From NCBI GenBank assembly GCA_963822825.1, contig CAWGIW010000002.1, forward strand, positions 124,001-188,000: a stretch of 64,000 bases of DNA. Reading direction: 5' to 3'. The notes beneath the pieces were generated by a model, which saw only the letters and a list, made by a program, of their open reading frames with translations, was not told where the DNA came from and searched no databases. Source of the DNA: JAWWPY01 sp963822825 (GTDB lineage Bacteria; Actinomycetota; Actinomycetes; Streptosporangiales; Streptosporangiaceae). The position numbers were made by a program, and so were the translations under genes. Shown here one piece after another: positions 44,886 to 53,865 of this stretch; within the stretch, counting starts at the first letter, position 1; each line of letters begins with the position of its first letter.

Positions 44886-46378
44886 CGTGAACCTCCGCGA
44901 GTTGAGCGAGAGAAAGCGGGCTCTGAGCCGGCGGCACCGAGCTCGGAGTGGGCAAGAGCGGGCTCCTGAGACAGCGACCGCCCGGCGATCGGCCGCGCGG
45001 GCGCGGTGCGGGAGGCGCCGGCCAGCGAGGCCGCGGCCGTGGCCACGGTGCTGGCCACGGTGCGGGCCAGGATCGTCAGGTCCAGCCAGAAAGACCAGTT
45101 CTCGATGTAGGAGTTGTCCAGCCGTACCCGGTCGTGGATCGAGGTGTCCCCGTTCAGCCCATGGACCTGGGCCCACCCGGTCAGCCCGGCGGGCATCCGG
45201 GTGCGGTCAAGGTATCCGGGCACGTCCTGCCCGAACTGCCGGGCGAAATAGGGGCGCTCCGGGCGCGGCCCGACCAGCGACATCTCCCCGCGCAGCACGT
45301 TGACCAGCTGCGGCAGCTCATCCAGGTGCGTCCTGCGCAGGAACCGGCCCAGTGACGTGGTCTGCTGGGCCGACGCGGCCCAGCAGGTATCCGGGTCCTC
45401 GCCGGGCGCCAGGGTACGCAGCTTCGCGATCTCGGCGAGCCGGCCGGGACCGACGACGCGGACCTGGCGGAAGAGCGCCGGGCGGCGCAGCTGCAGCCGG
45501 ATCGCCAGGGCCAGCACGACCAGCAGCGGAGCGGCCAGGACCAGCAGCACGGTGCCGGCGACGACGTCGAAGGCCCGCTTGAGGAACACGCTCATGACGG
45601 CCCGGCCCGGCCGCAGCGGGACGAGGGGGATGCCCCTTATCTCATCCAGGCAGGCCTTTGGCACGGCCGCGCCCAGCTCATGAAGCCGGGGAACCACGCA
45701 GATGTCGGCGTCCAGCGGGCGGCAGGCGCGCAGGACGGCCACCATCTCCTGGTCCCGGTCACCGGGGAAGCACACGATGACCCGCCTGATCCGGTGGCGG
45801 GCGACTACCGCACGCAGATCGGTGAGCTGGCCAAGAAGCAGCGCCGGCAGCTGGCCGGCCGCCGGGCGGCTGTCCAGGAAGCCGCGCGGGAGCAGCCCCA
45901 GCTCGGGGTGTTCACCCAGCAACCGGGCGACGTGCCGGCCGATCTCTCCGGCGCCGACCACCAGGGTCGGCTCGGTGAGCAAGCCGCGGCGGTGCGCGGC
46001 GCGCAGCACCGCGCTGGCGGTGAGCCGGAAGGCCACCAGCAGCCCGGCGGACCATGCCGCCAGCCGCAGCGTGTCGGCGGCCGGCGTCCACGGCAGGATG
46101 AGGAGCACCGGCAGCGCCGCGGCGGCGGCCAGGCGCCCCACCTGATCGAAGACCCGCAGGCAGATCCGCACCCGGTGCAGCCCGCTCGCCTCGAGCACGA
46201 GAAGTACCGCGGCCACGTAGACGGCGCCGCGCCCGCTGAGCTCGCCGGCGATGGCCGCCGCGGCCACCAGGGCCAGCAGGTCGGTCAGCGGCAGCACCGC
46301 GACTGAGCCGTGCGGGCTGGGCCAGCGGCGGTCCCGGGTGGAGCGCCCCGCCCGCGGCGGCAGCGTCTGGGCCGTCAC
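44882..46378 (-). CDS. Priming polyprenyl glycosylphosphotransferase (sugar transferase)
   Basis: A 498-residue membrane enzyme moving a sugar-phosphate onto undecaprenyl phosphate, the committed step of glycan assembly. It has about four N-terminal helices, a CoA-binding-like domain (TLVVGAGEIGRHVARLLGEH) and a further helix. The bacterial sugar transferase domain follows: KRAFDVVAGTVLLVLAAPLL, FRQVRVVGPG, LRRTHLDELPQLVNVLRGEM, SLVGPRPERP and AGLTGWAQVHG. The GTG start at 46378 overlaps the FAD oxidoreductase stop. This WbaP/CpsE-like architecture defines the locus as a lipid-linked glycan pathway. Confidence 0.93.
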   Translation of the reverse strand: MTAQTLPPRAGRSTRDRRWPSPHGSVAVLPLTDLLALVAAAAIAGELSGRGAVYVAAVLLVLEASGLHRVRICLRVFDQVGRLAAAAALPVLLILPWTPAADTLRLAAWSAGLLVAFRLTASAVLRAAHRRGLLTEPTLVVGAGEIGRHVARLLGEHPELGLLPRGFLDSRPAAGQLPALLLGQLTDLRAVVARHRIRRVIVCFPGDRDQEMVAVLRACRPLDADICVVPRLHELGAAVPKACLDEIRGIPLVPLRPGRAVMSVFLKRAFDVVAGTVLLVLAAPLLVVLALAIRLQLRRPALFRQVRVVGPGRLAEIAKLRTLAPGEDPDTCWAASAQQTTSLGRFLRRTHLDELPQLVNVLRGEMSLVGPRPERPYFARQFGQDVPGYLDRTRMPAGLTGWAQVHGLNGDTSIHDRVRLDNSYIENWSFWLDLTILARTVASTVATAAASLAGASRTAPARPIAGRSLSQEPALAHSELGAAGSEPAFSRSTRGGSR

Positions 46379-47607
46379 CGGTCTGCGCCTGCGGTCACCG
46401 TGGTCCGCCGCCCGGCGGAGCCCGCCAGCCGCCGCCCGACGGTCCTGGCCGCGTGATCGGCGCCGTAGACGAAGCGCATGACGGGGCCGAAGGTCGGCGC
46501 CACGGCCGGGCCGACGACAAAGAGCCCGGGCACCGAGGACTCGTAGTCCCGGCCCACCGCCGGGGTGTTGGCCACGGTCCGGAGCTGGGATACCAGCTGC
46601 TCGTCGAGGAAGGCCAGCCGGCGGACATCGGCGCGGTAGCCGGTGGCCGCGAGGACGTGATCAGCGACCAGGTCGCTGTGCGTCCCGGCGCTGGTGACCA
46701 GGCCCAGGCGCACGCCGCCCGGGCCGGAGCTGGCCCGGTCGATGGCCTGGCCGGTAAGGACCGGGAGCTGCCCTTCGACGCGCTCGCGCAGCCAGCTCGC
46801 CCCGGCCGGGCCGAGTGCGGTCCGCGCCCGGTGGACTCGGGTGGACTCGGGCAGGTGGCGGAACAGGCCGGGCTTGCGCGAGTAGAACCAGGTACTCCAG
46901 CCGGAACCAAGCCCGGCCTCCGGCTCCAGCATCCTTTGCCGCAGCGGGCGGTCCGGGGATAGCGGGGCCCCGTTCCAGATCACGGCCGGCTTCCTCGTCA
47001 CGATCTGGACGCTGGCCCCGTTCTCGTGCAGCAAGGCGGCGGACTCCAGGGCCGACTGGCCCGCGCCGACCACCACGACCTGCTGGCCGCGGAACACGGA
47101 CAGGTCGGTGTGAGCGCTGCTGTGCGTGCAGACCGACGCCGGGAGCCAGCTCAGCTGGTCGGGAATGTGAGCGAAGTGCTCGACACCGATGGCCAGCACG
47201 ACCCGGCGTGCGCGCGCGACATCCCCGTTGGCGAGGACGAGCTTGAACTGGCCGTCCTGCGCGGCCACGCTGGTGACCAGGGTTTCCTCGAGGCCGTCAG
47301 CGCGCTGGGCCTGGAACCACTCGCCGTAGGCGACAAATGTGTCCAGCGACACCGGCAGCCCGTAGTCGGCGTAGGGGCGCCCGGTGGCCCGGCAGAACGC
47401 CTTCAGGGTGGACGCGGCGTCCGGGTCGGACAGGTTCGAGGCGAAGCCCTGCGACTTCAGGAACATGCCGAGCGGCATGTTCTCCCGCCACAGCTTCATC
47501 GGCAGGCCGAACTGGCGGAAGCGCACACCGGCACCGCGCAGGTGGGCGGCGACCGAGAGGCCGTACGGGCCTGCGCCCACGATCGCCACGTCAACGGTGC
47601 TGCTCAT
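46375..47607 (-). CDS. FAD-dependent oxidoreductase, flavin-monooxygenase-like
   Basis: A 410-residue flavoprotein: FAD motif VAIVGAGPYGLSVAAHLRGA, a CGLPM-like segment FRQFGLPMKLWRENMP, a second Rossmann motif VVVVGAGQSALESAAL for NAD(P)H, and ATGYRADVRRL near the end. This is the flavin-containing/N-hydroxylating monooxygenase layout. The ATG at 47607 was chosen because GGGGGAAAAG precedes it; the longer ORF reaches into the ATP-grasp gene. It overlaps the ATP-grasp stop (ATGA), so the two act together in all likelihood. Oxidation of an amino group or amine substituent used in the glycan is a hypothesis. Confidence 0.85.
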   Translation of the reverse strand: MSSTVDVAIVGAGPYGLSVAAHLRGAGVRFRQFGLPMKLWRENMPLGMFLKSQGFASNLSDPDAASTLKAFCRATGRPYADYGLPVSLDTFVAYGEWFQAQRADGLEETLVTSVAAQDGQFKLVLANGDVARARRVVLAIGVEHFAHIPDQLSWLPASVCTHSSAHTDLSVFRGQQVVVVGAGQSALESAALLHENGASVQIVTRKPAVIWNGAPLSPDRPLRQRMLEPEAGLGSGWSTWFYSRKPGLFRHLPESTRVHRARTALGPAGASWLRERVEGQLPVLTGQAIDRASSGPGGVRLGLVTSAGTHSDLVADHVLAATGYRADVRRLAFLDEQLVSQLRTVANTPAVGRDYESSVPGLFVVGPAVAPTFGPVMRFVYGADHAARTVGRRLAGSAGRRTTVTAGADR

Positions 47608-49016
47608 ATCTTTTCCCCCACTGTGTGAAGTTCCGGCTTGGGCGGCGTGGCCGCCAAGCTTGGTGTGATTGACCGCGCGCCCGCCGACGGCGGAGCGCCG
47701 GCGTGACGCGGCGGCGGGGTGACGCGGCGGCGAGCCGCGGCCCGGCCCCGCCGGTAACGGGGCGGATTCCCCGGCCCGCCACCACCCCCGCGGGCGAACG
47801 GACGGCTGATCATCCGCCAGCTCATTCGCAGGCACATCAGCCCGAAGGGCCGTAGATCGTCCCGGGCGAACCAGGCCGCCTCGTCAATTCCGCGCAGGGA
47901 CGTCAGCCAGGACCTCAGTCCCAGTTCCCCGCTGCGCCAGTAGCCGAATGCGCCGATCGGGTCGTAGTTCTCGACCAGGAACCGGCGGCCGTCCACCGCC
48001 TCGTGGGCGGCGATGGCCTGCCCGGTCAGGTCGAGGTAGGCAGCGCGGACCACGTCCACGCCAGCGTGATCGGTGAAGAGCCGGAACTGCGCACCGAGCC
48101 GCGGGTTGAAGTCCAGCAGCTTGTACTGGCCATCCCGGCGGTCAAGGCGAAGGTCGAGATCGGTGAGGCCGCGGTAGGACAGCTTCGAAAGCAGGCCGGT
48201 GACCTGGTCACGGAGCGGGATGTTCAGCGCGGAGTGGCCGAGGCTGGTCAGTCCGGCGTGGGCTGGGTAGGACCGGTCCTTGACCCCGGTGAACGCGGGC
48301 CGGCAGACGGAGTCGGTGCCGCAGTAGCCGTGGAAGAACCAATCCTGGCCCGGGCCGCCCGGGATAAACTCCTGCAGCATCAGGCCGGCGTTCTCGCGCT
48401 CGAAGGCGCGGTACGCCCCGACCAGTTCCTCCGCGGTGTGAATGATCGAGGTACTGCGCAGCGTGTCGCCATGCCGCCCGCCGCCATGGCGCCACGGCGT
48501 GGTGAGCTTCGCTATCACCGGGAAGCCCGTCGCGAGCGCGAAGTCGCGGGCCTCGTCGAGCGATACCGGCACGGCGGCCCGCGGACTGGGCACGTTCAGC
48601 TCGCGGCAGAGCTGGTGCATTGAGTACTTGCCCGCCAGCTGGCGCGGAAGGTCGGCCGGGGGAGCCGGGAACAGGAACCATTCCCGCAGGCTGTCGCCGT
48701 GCTCGGCCAGGAAGATGGCACCAGCGTCGTCGGTGGTGATGAGCACCGACGGGCGCCCGATCCGCTGGGCGAGCTGGATCAGCCCGGCATGGATCCGTTC
48801 GGAATGATCGGGAGTGGGCCTCCAGAACAGCCTGCCCCGCAAGTACCGGGAGTTCGCGGCGGGCGCCCATGGCCCCTCGTGCACCCCGTACACGGGCACG
48901 CCGAGCCGCCCCAGGCTGCGGATCGCGCCCAGACCACCGTGGTGCATCACGTTCGGGTCGAACTTGAGCACCACCGCGGGGGTGGTCACGTCTATGTCAC
49001 TGCGGTCGCTGGTCAC
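47604..49016 (-). CDS. ATP-grasp carboxylate-amine ligase-like protein
   Basis: A 470-residue ATP-grasp protein. The pre-ATP-grasp domain begins VVLKFDPNVMHHGGLGAIRS, and VLITTDDAGAIFLAEHGD follows. The ATP-grasp fold has FPVIAKLTTPWRHGGGRHGD (P-loop-like Lys), LMLQEFIPGG and the Mg site LDLRLDRRDG with LLDFNPRLG. It should activate a carboxylate as an acyl-phosphate for attack by an amine. Next to a nucleotide-sugar dehydrogenase that makes uronic acids, a uronic-acid amidating role is attractive but unproven. The start is a GTG, 2 bp after the dehydrogenase stop. The last about 60 residues are low complexity. Confidence 0.86.
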   Translation of the reverse strand: MTSDRSDIDVTTPAVVLKFDPNVMHHGGLGAIRSLGRLGVPVYGVHEGPWAPAANSRYLRGRLFWRPTPDHSERIHAGLIQLAQRIGRPSVLITTDDAGAIFLAEHGDSLREWFLFPAPPADLPRQLAGKYSMHQLCRELNVPSPRAAVPVSLDEARDFALATGFPVIAKLTTPWRHGGGRHGDTLRSTSIIHTAEELVGAYRAFERENAGLMLQEFIPGGPGQDWFFHGYCGTDSVCRPAFTGVKDRSYPAHAGLTSLGHSALNIPLRDQVTGLLSKLSYRGLTDLDLRLDRRDGQYKLLDFNPRLGAQFRLFTDHAGVDVVRAAYLDLTGQAIAAHEAVDGRRFLVENYDPIGAFGYWRSGELGLRSWLTSLRGIDEAAWFARDDLRPFGLMCLRMSWRMISRPFARGGGGGPGNPPRYRRGRAAARRRVTPPPRHAGAPPSAGARSITPSLAATPPKPELHTVGEKI

Positions 49017-49018
49017 TG

Positions 49019-50410
49019 TTAGACCACCGAGCGGTGCGTGCCGCCATCGAACTTGTAGGTGGCGTCCAGTACCTGCGGGCAGTTCTGCGCCCAGGAGTAG
49101 TCGGTGTCCGGATGCACGGTGTGGATCACGGCGAGGTCGTAGTCCGGGCCGCGCGGCGCTAGGGTGCTGGTCATCAGCTGGCCGTCAGGCATCCGGACGC
49201 TGGGGATCAGCGGGTCGTAGTACTCCACGTCCGCGCCTTCGCGGATCAGGCCGGCGAGGAGCGGGATCGCGGGGGATTGCCGCAGGTCCCGCACACCAGC
49301 CTTGTAGCTGACCCCGACGACGATCACGCGGGCCCCGGCCAGCTTGCCGTCGGCATCGGCGAGGACCTCTCCAGCCCGCTCGACGACCCGCTCGGGACGC
49401 AAGTCGATGGACTTCATGGCCTGGGCGATCAGCGGGGAGCTGTGGCCGTGGCGGCCCAGCTGCCACAGCAGGTAGTGGGGGTCGGCCGGGATGCAGTGGC
49501 CGCCTACGCCGGGGCCAGGGAAGACTCCCAGGAAGCCGTACGGCTTGGTGGCGGCGGCGAGGGTGACCTCCATGGGGTCAAGGTCAAGGGCCCGGCAGGC
49601 ATCGGCGAATTCATTGGCCAGGGCCAGCGACACCGCGCGGAAGATGTTCTCGTACAGCTTGGTGGCCTCCGCCGCGGCCGGCGAGCTCACCAGGTACACG
49701 GAATCGGTCAGCTGGCCGATCACACGAGCCGCCCGGTAGGCGCACGCGGGGGTCACGCCGCCGACGACCCGCGGGGTCTCCCGCTGGAGGTGATCGGCAT
49801 TGCCCGGATCGATCCGCTCGGGGCTGAACGCCACGAACACATCGGAGCCCACCTGGAACCCACGCTCCTTAAGCGGCTCGGCGAGCATTTCCTGGGTGGT
49901 GCCGGCGTACGTGGTCGAGGTCAGGATGATCGTCTGGCCGGGCCGGGCATGAGCCACCACGGTGGCGCACGCGCTGCGCAGCGCGGTCAGGTCGGGAGTG
50001 TTGTGGCCATCCACCGGGGTCGGCACGCAGATGATGACCGCGTCGGCCTCGGTCATGGCGGCCAGCCTGCTGGTCAGCGTCAGAGTGCCGGCGGCCAGCG
50101 CGACGTCGAGGCGTTCGCGGTCAGGGTCGCTGAGATCCGCGTGACGCGCAGAGATCTCGTCCAGCCGGGCCTGGCTGACGTCGATCCCGATGATCTGCGG
50201 GCACCGGCCGTGCAGGGCGAGAGCGGTCGGCAGCCCCACGTAACCCAGTCCGACGATCGCCACGGAACGCAGCCCGGTGGAATTCCCATTCCCGTTGCCA
50301 TTCCCATTGCCGTCACCTGATCGCGGATCTGGCATCTCGAACGCGACCAGCTTGCCTTGCAGCTGGCGCTCCCGACCGTTGATTGCGAGCGAAAGCCGGT
50401 TGCTTATCAC
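49019..50410 (-). CDS. Nucleotide-sugar (UDP-HexNAc/UDP-glucose) 6-dehydrogenase
   Basis: About 463 residues. NAD domain AIVGLGYVGLPTALALHG, VIICVPTPVDGHNTPD, SPERIDPGN and the catalytic Cys in GVGGHCIPADPHYLL identify the UDP-N-acetyl-sugar 6-dehydrogenase (WecC/WbpA-like) group, which oxidises C6 to a uronic acid. GTG at 50410 is used because GGGGGG lies 9 bp upstream; ATG at 50467 is also in frame but has no ribosome site. A GNGNGNGN stretch from hexamer repeats (about 50282-50312) links the N-terminal extension to the domain. It is the first gene of the long operon. If paired with the broken wecB at 3.1 kb it would give UDP-ManNAcA. Confidence 0.9.
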   Translation of the reverse strand: MISNRLSLAINGRERQLQGKLVAFEMPDPRSGDGNGNGNGNGNSTGLRSVAIVGLGYVGLPTALALHGRCPQIIGIDVSQARLDEISARHADLSDPDRERLDVALAAGTLTLTSRLAAMTEADAVIICVPTPVDGHNTPDLTALRSACATVVAHARPGQTIILTSTTYAGTTQEMLAEPLKERGFQVGSDVFVAFSPERIDPGNADHLQRETPRVVGGVTPACAYRAARVIGQLTDSVYLVSSPAAAEATKLYENIFRAVSLALANEFADACRALDLDPMEVTLAAATKPYGFLGVFPGPGVGGHCIPADPHYLLWQLGRHGHSSPLIAQAMKSIDLRPERVVERAGEVLADADGKLAGARVIVVGVSYKAGVRDLRQSPAIPLLAGLIREGADVEYYDPLIPSVRMPDGQLMTSTLAPRGPDYDLAVIHTVHPDTDYSWAQNCPQVLDATYKFDGGTHRSVV

Positions 50411-50549
50411 TGTCGCGTTCCCCCCAGGCCCCGTATCGAGGCACGAATTTCTTCGTGACATGTTCATCTGATTTATTGGAATTTCTCTAACTAAGTACGA
50501 CAGTGCCAGCCAGATGCGTCACGGCCGTAGGCCAACAGGGGTAGGCCGG

Positions 50550-51383
50550 CTACGCTGGGTGATGTATTTCAGGAGGCGGCTGGCGGCCGGCGGCGGTAGG
50601 CGCCAGGACGCGGTAGTTCCAGGTCAGCCAGTGGCGTAGGGCCTTGGCCCGCAGACGCGGGCCAGAGTCGGACTCGCCGATGAAGGTGCGCGGCAGCGCG
50701 CGGCGCCCGGTGAGCTCCGAGGGCCAGATCGCGCAACCGTAGTCGTAACCGGCCGCGTGCACGCCCGCCACCACCGCGGCGTCGATGTCCCCGTAGGGGT
50801 AGCAGAACCCGGGCACGTCCTGGCCGCTGATGTCTTGCAGCGCGCGACGGCTCCCGGCGATCTCCCCGGCCAGCGCGGCGTCGGGCGCCTTGGGCAGCGA
50901 CACGTGGCGCAGCCCGTGCGAGCCGATCTCGATCCCGGCCTCAGCCACCTGCCGTACCAGTTGGGCAGTCATCAGGGGCTTACGGGGCCCTTCCGGGTCC
51001 CACTCGTTGTCTCCGCCCAGCAGGCCGGCGATCACGTACACCGTCGCGCCGAAACCGTACCGCCTGAGCACAGGCAGCGCGTATTCGGCGAAATCGGCGT
51101 AGCCGTCGTCGAAGGTGAGGCCGACCAGATCCTGGCCGCGGCCGATGGCGTGGGCATCGAGCATCTCCCGCACGGACACCCCGCGCCGCCCGCGCCGGCG
51201 CAGCCAGCGCATCTGCTGCTCGAACCGCTCCGGACGCACGGTGACCTGGTAGGGATCCTGCTCATGCGGCGCCACCGAGTGATACATCCAGATCACAGGC
51301 ATGCGGCCATGCCCCATCGCGACATGGCGTGCGCGATCCCCGTGGATCGTTCCAGCCATATTTCCCGCCCCCATCGTCCCCAT
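50550..51383 (-). CDS. Polysaccharide deacetylase family protein
   Basis: A 277-residue NodB-fold protein with GLTFDDGYADFAEYALPVLR (motif 1, Asp-Asp), IEIGSHGLRHVSLP (motif 2, two His) and FCYPYGDIDAAV (motif 3). There is no signal peptide, so unless exported otherwise it may act inside or need an earlier start. ATG at 51383 is used; ATG at 51359 and the longer ORF start at 51458 are alternatives. It is on the same strand and just upstream of the glycan operon and could deacetylate HexNAc units of the product. Confidence 0.85.
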   Translation of the reverse strand: MGTMGAGNMAGTIHGDRARHVAMGHGRMPVIWMYHSVAPHEQDPYQVTVRPERFEQQMRWLRRRGRRGVSVREMLDAHAIGRGQDLVGLTFDDGYADFAEYALPVLRRYGFGATVYVIAGLLGGDNEWDPEGPRKPLMTAQLVRQVAEAGIEIGSHGLRHVSLPKAPDAALAGEIAGSRRALQDISGQDVPGFCYPYGDIDAAVVAGVHAAGYDYGCAIWPSELTGRRALPRTFIGESDSGPRLRAKALRHWLTWNYRVLAPTAAGRQPPPEIHHPA

Positions 51384-51527
51384 TTCCAGGAGACACAAGG
51401 TGAACGGTATGTCTGGGCCGCGCGGGAAGGCTCCTTTTTTCGGGTGGTTCCAGCTCACCCATTCATGGGTGGGCAGGAATTCCGGCGCCGGGTTTCGTGC
51501 CCGGATTGATCAGCGTGCCGGAACTGG

Positions 51528-52571
51528 TCAGCGTGCCGGATTAATCAGGCTTTTCAGCACGTTGACATAGCTGAAGCCGTAGCTCACCGACGGTTCGACG
51601 TAGGTATTTTCTGTCCACTCATTCCAGCTGATCAGCCCCAGGATGTCAGGAGACGACCCAGCCGCGGTCGCGTACTCACTGCGGAGGACCGCTCCGCCCC
51701 CCCGCGCGACGACGACGTGGCCGCCGATGAGCGTCGAGTTATATCCGGGCGCGAACGGGGCGATCCAGATCCCGTGAGCGGCGTGCACCGCGGCGCCCAG
51801 CGCCTCGAGGTCCGCCGCCGCGTGCGGGTTGGTCGCCGGGTTGTCCGAGGACCAGTAGTAGGCGTTCCCGTCCGTATGCGCGGCGTACCTGTTGTACACC
51901 GCGACCGTACTCACATCCTGGAGCACGGCCAGCGAGGAGCGCACGGGGCCGGTGATAGCGGCGATCTGTGCCGTCGAGTAGAGATTGGAGCGGTCGATCA
52001 CGGTCACCGGCTTGCCATTGACCCTGTACCACGCCGGATTGCTGGCGTAGTTGGCCACGAAATACCTGAAGTCCGCCTCGGTGGTCGCCACCGGCGTCAG
52101 GGTGCGCGCCGGGAATGTCTGGCGCGTCTCATACTCCATGGCCAGCTTGAAATTGTCGTGGCTGGCGGCGCTCTCGACCTCAGGGAGGATTTTCTGGTAG
52201 GTCGCGTTGTTCTTCCAGCTGACGATGAAGCCGGTGATTCCCGCCGCCTTGGCCTGCTCGATCTGCCAGCTGATGACGGCCGGGTCAGCGCTGTCGTAGT
52301 TGCCGGGGAACGGCTGGGCCGGGTGGTCAAGCTTGTTGGTAGACCAGTAGGAACCCTGCATCCACATGTAGTAGTACGCGAACACCGGCGCGGCGGCCGG
52401 AGATGCGGAGGGGGATGCGGGGAGGCAGGGCCGGCCGAACGCCGAGCCGTGCCGGGCGCAGGGCAGCGCGCCAACGGCGTTCTTCGTCCCGCCCTGGCCG
52501 CAGGCGGCTAGTGCCAGCGCCAGCACGGCGAACAGCGTGGAGACGCTGGCGAAAGCTGATGGCCTGGCCAA
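51528..52571 (-). CDS. GH99/WbsX-like secreted lipoprotein
   Basis: A 347-residue protein with signal and lipobox LALAACG. It then carries a short Cys-containing motif CARHGSAFGRPCLP shared with the next gene. The catalytic-type domain has VFAYYYMWMQGSYWS, GITGFIVSWKNN and LGLISWNEWTENTYVEPS, the hallmarks of the GH99/GH71-like endo-mannanase group. The start is a TTG at 52569-52571 with GGGGG upstream and is uncertain. It probably cuts a mannose-type surface glycan, or the product of the neighbouring operon. Anchoring by lipid follows from the lipobox. Confidence 0.82.
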   Translation of the reverse strand: MARPSAFASVSTLFAVLALALAACGQGGTKNAVGALPCARHGSAFGRPCLPASPSASPAAAPVFAYYYMWMQGSYWSTNKLDHPAQPFPGNYDSADPAVISWQIEQAKAAGITGFIVSWKNNATYQKILPEVESAASHDNFKLAMEYETRQTFPARTLTPVATTEADFRYFVANYASNPAWYRVNGKPVTVIDRSNLYSTAQIAAITGPVRSSLAVLQDVSTVAVYNRYAAHTDGNAYYWSSDNPATNPHAAADLEALGAAVHAAHGIWIAPFAPGYNSTLIGGHVVVARGGGAVLRSEYATAAGSSPDILGLISWNEWTENTYVEPSVSYGFSYVNVLKSLINPAR

Positions 52572-52590
52572 CCTACCTACCCCCCGGTAA

Positions 52591-53727
52591 CTACTTGATC
52601 GCGGCGGCTACTGCCTTGGCGGAGGTTTTGTAGGCGCCGGTGACCGTCACCAGGCCGAACCAGTCCTCGTCGTTGGCCGGGTCGGTGCCTTCGTCCTGCC
52701 AGCTGTAGAGGTAGAGGCCAGCGATCCAGCTGGTTTTCCGGGTGTTGGTGATGGCCTGGCTCAGGTCGGTAGCCTGAGCGGCCTGACCCACCCCGTCCGG
52801 GCCGCTGGTCGGCGCGCCAACCTCGGTGATCCAGACTCGCTTGCGGGCATCTCCGTTCCTCGTCATCACGCTGCGGATGGACGGGTTTGTCTGGCTCATC
52901 TGCGACCACCCCGACCAGGACCGGTAGCTGTTGGGCAGCGCCGGGTAGCTGTACGGGTGGTAGCCCACGGCGTCGAAGCTGCCCTTGGCCCCTCGGGAGT
53001 ACATGTCCCGCAGGAACGTGACCGGGCTGATGTTGGTGCCGTCGTTGGTCTCGGGAGCGAGCCCTCCAGAAAAGATCAAGGCCGAGCGGTCGGCGTGCTT
53101 GATCGAGGCGTAGGCGGCCTTCAGGTCGGCGGTGTAGGCGGCGGGGTTCGCCTTGGGTGACCAGAAGCCCGCGTTGTTCGGCTCGTTCCAGATCTCGAAC
53201 ATCCGTACGCCCCGCGGCGCGTACCGGGCGGCCACCTGGGCGGCGAACGTCGCGTACCGGGCGGGGGACGCGGGCGGCGGTGCCACGTCACCGCTCGTGC
53301 CGGCCGCTGCGGCCCACGCCGGGCAGCGGTCGATGATCAGGTCCACCGACATTCCCGCGGCCCGGATCGACTTGACCACCTGATCCAGCGGCCCCCAGCT
53401 GAACGTCCGTGGGCCGGCCTGCTGCACGCTCCCCCAGTCGGCATCCAGCCTGATCGAGGTGATGCCCAGCCTTTTCATCGATGCCAGCTCAGACGCCTGC
53501 ACCCGGGCCGACTTCGTAATCAGATCCGGGTCAGCCATCCCGACTTGCTTCACGGGCGGGTGGGACGCGGAGGCCGGGAGGCAGGGCCTAGCGAACGCCG
53601 AGCCGTGCCGCGCGCACGGGCTCTGGCCGGCCGCATTGCTCGTCTGGGCGTGGCTGCGGGCGGCCAGGATCAGCACGAGCGCGGTGAGCAGGGCAGGTCC
53701 GGCGAAGAAAAATCGCGAATGTGGCAT
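52591..53727 (-). CDS. Secreted clan GH-A glycosidase (GH39/GH5-like)
   Basis: A 378-residue secreted protein. A signal peptide ending near SHAQ is followed by CARHGSAFARPCLP, almost identical to the segment in the gene downstream. The TIM barrel shows SIRLDADWGSVQ, the acid/base in FEIWNEPNN, and the nucleophile Glu in VWITEVGAPTSG. It has the bacterial GH39/beta-xylosidase-like look. Its stop lies 19 bp before the next gene's start, so the two glycosidases form an operon. Two direct repeats at 53741-53770 precede its start. Confidence 0.85.
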   Translation of the reverse strand: MPHSRFFFAGPALLTALVLILAARSHAQTSNAAGQSPCARHGSAFARPCLPASASHPPVKQVGMADPDLITKSARVQASELASMKRLGITSIRLDADWGSVQQAGPRTFSWGPLDQVVKSIRAAGMSVDLIIDRCPAWAAAAGTSGDVAPPPASPARYATFAAQVAARYAPRGVRMFEIWNEPNNAGFWSPKANPAAYTADLKAAYASIKHADRSALIFSGGLAPETNDGTNISPVTFLRDMYSRGAKGSFDAVGYHPYSYPALPNSYRSWSGWSQMSQTNPSIRSVMTRNGDARKRVWITEVGAPTSGPDGVGQAAQATDLSQAITNTRKTSWIAGLYLYSWQDEGTDPANDEDWFGLVTVTGAYKTSAKAVAAAIK

Positions 53728-53740
53728 CTCACCGGTTAGT

Positions 53741-53770
53741 TACCCTACGCAATGGTAAATTAACCCTACG
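53741..53770 (-). promoter_or_regulatory. Direct repeats upstream of the glycosidase pair
   Basis: TACCCTACG (53741-53749) and AACCCTACG (53762-53770) are spaced 21 bp start to start, two helical turns, inside an AT-rich stretch just before the gene start at 53727. The spacing fits an activator binding as a dimer on one DNA face. No protein can be assigned. Confidence 0.4.
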
Positions 53771-53865
53771 TTACCAACCACACTGGCATGCTGCTGGATA
53801 CGGCAGGAAAAAGCGGGAAATCCGGCTGATGGCGAGGACGCCCATGATCGGGGAGGATGGGCCAG

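Noticed and set aside
43674..45176. A longer start for the glycosyltransferase at 45176
   Set aside because: The extension is antisense-like Arg/Pro sequence inside the sugar transferase gene; ATG 44885 has a ribosome site and opens the domain.
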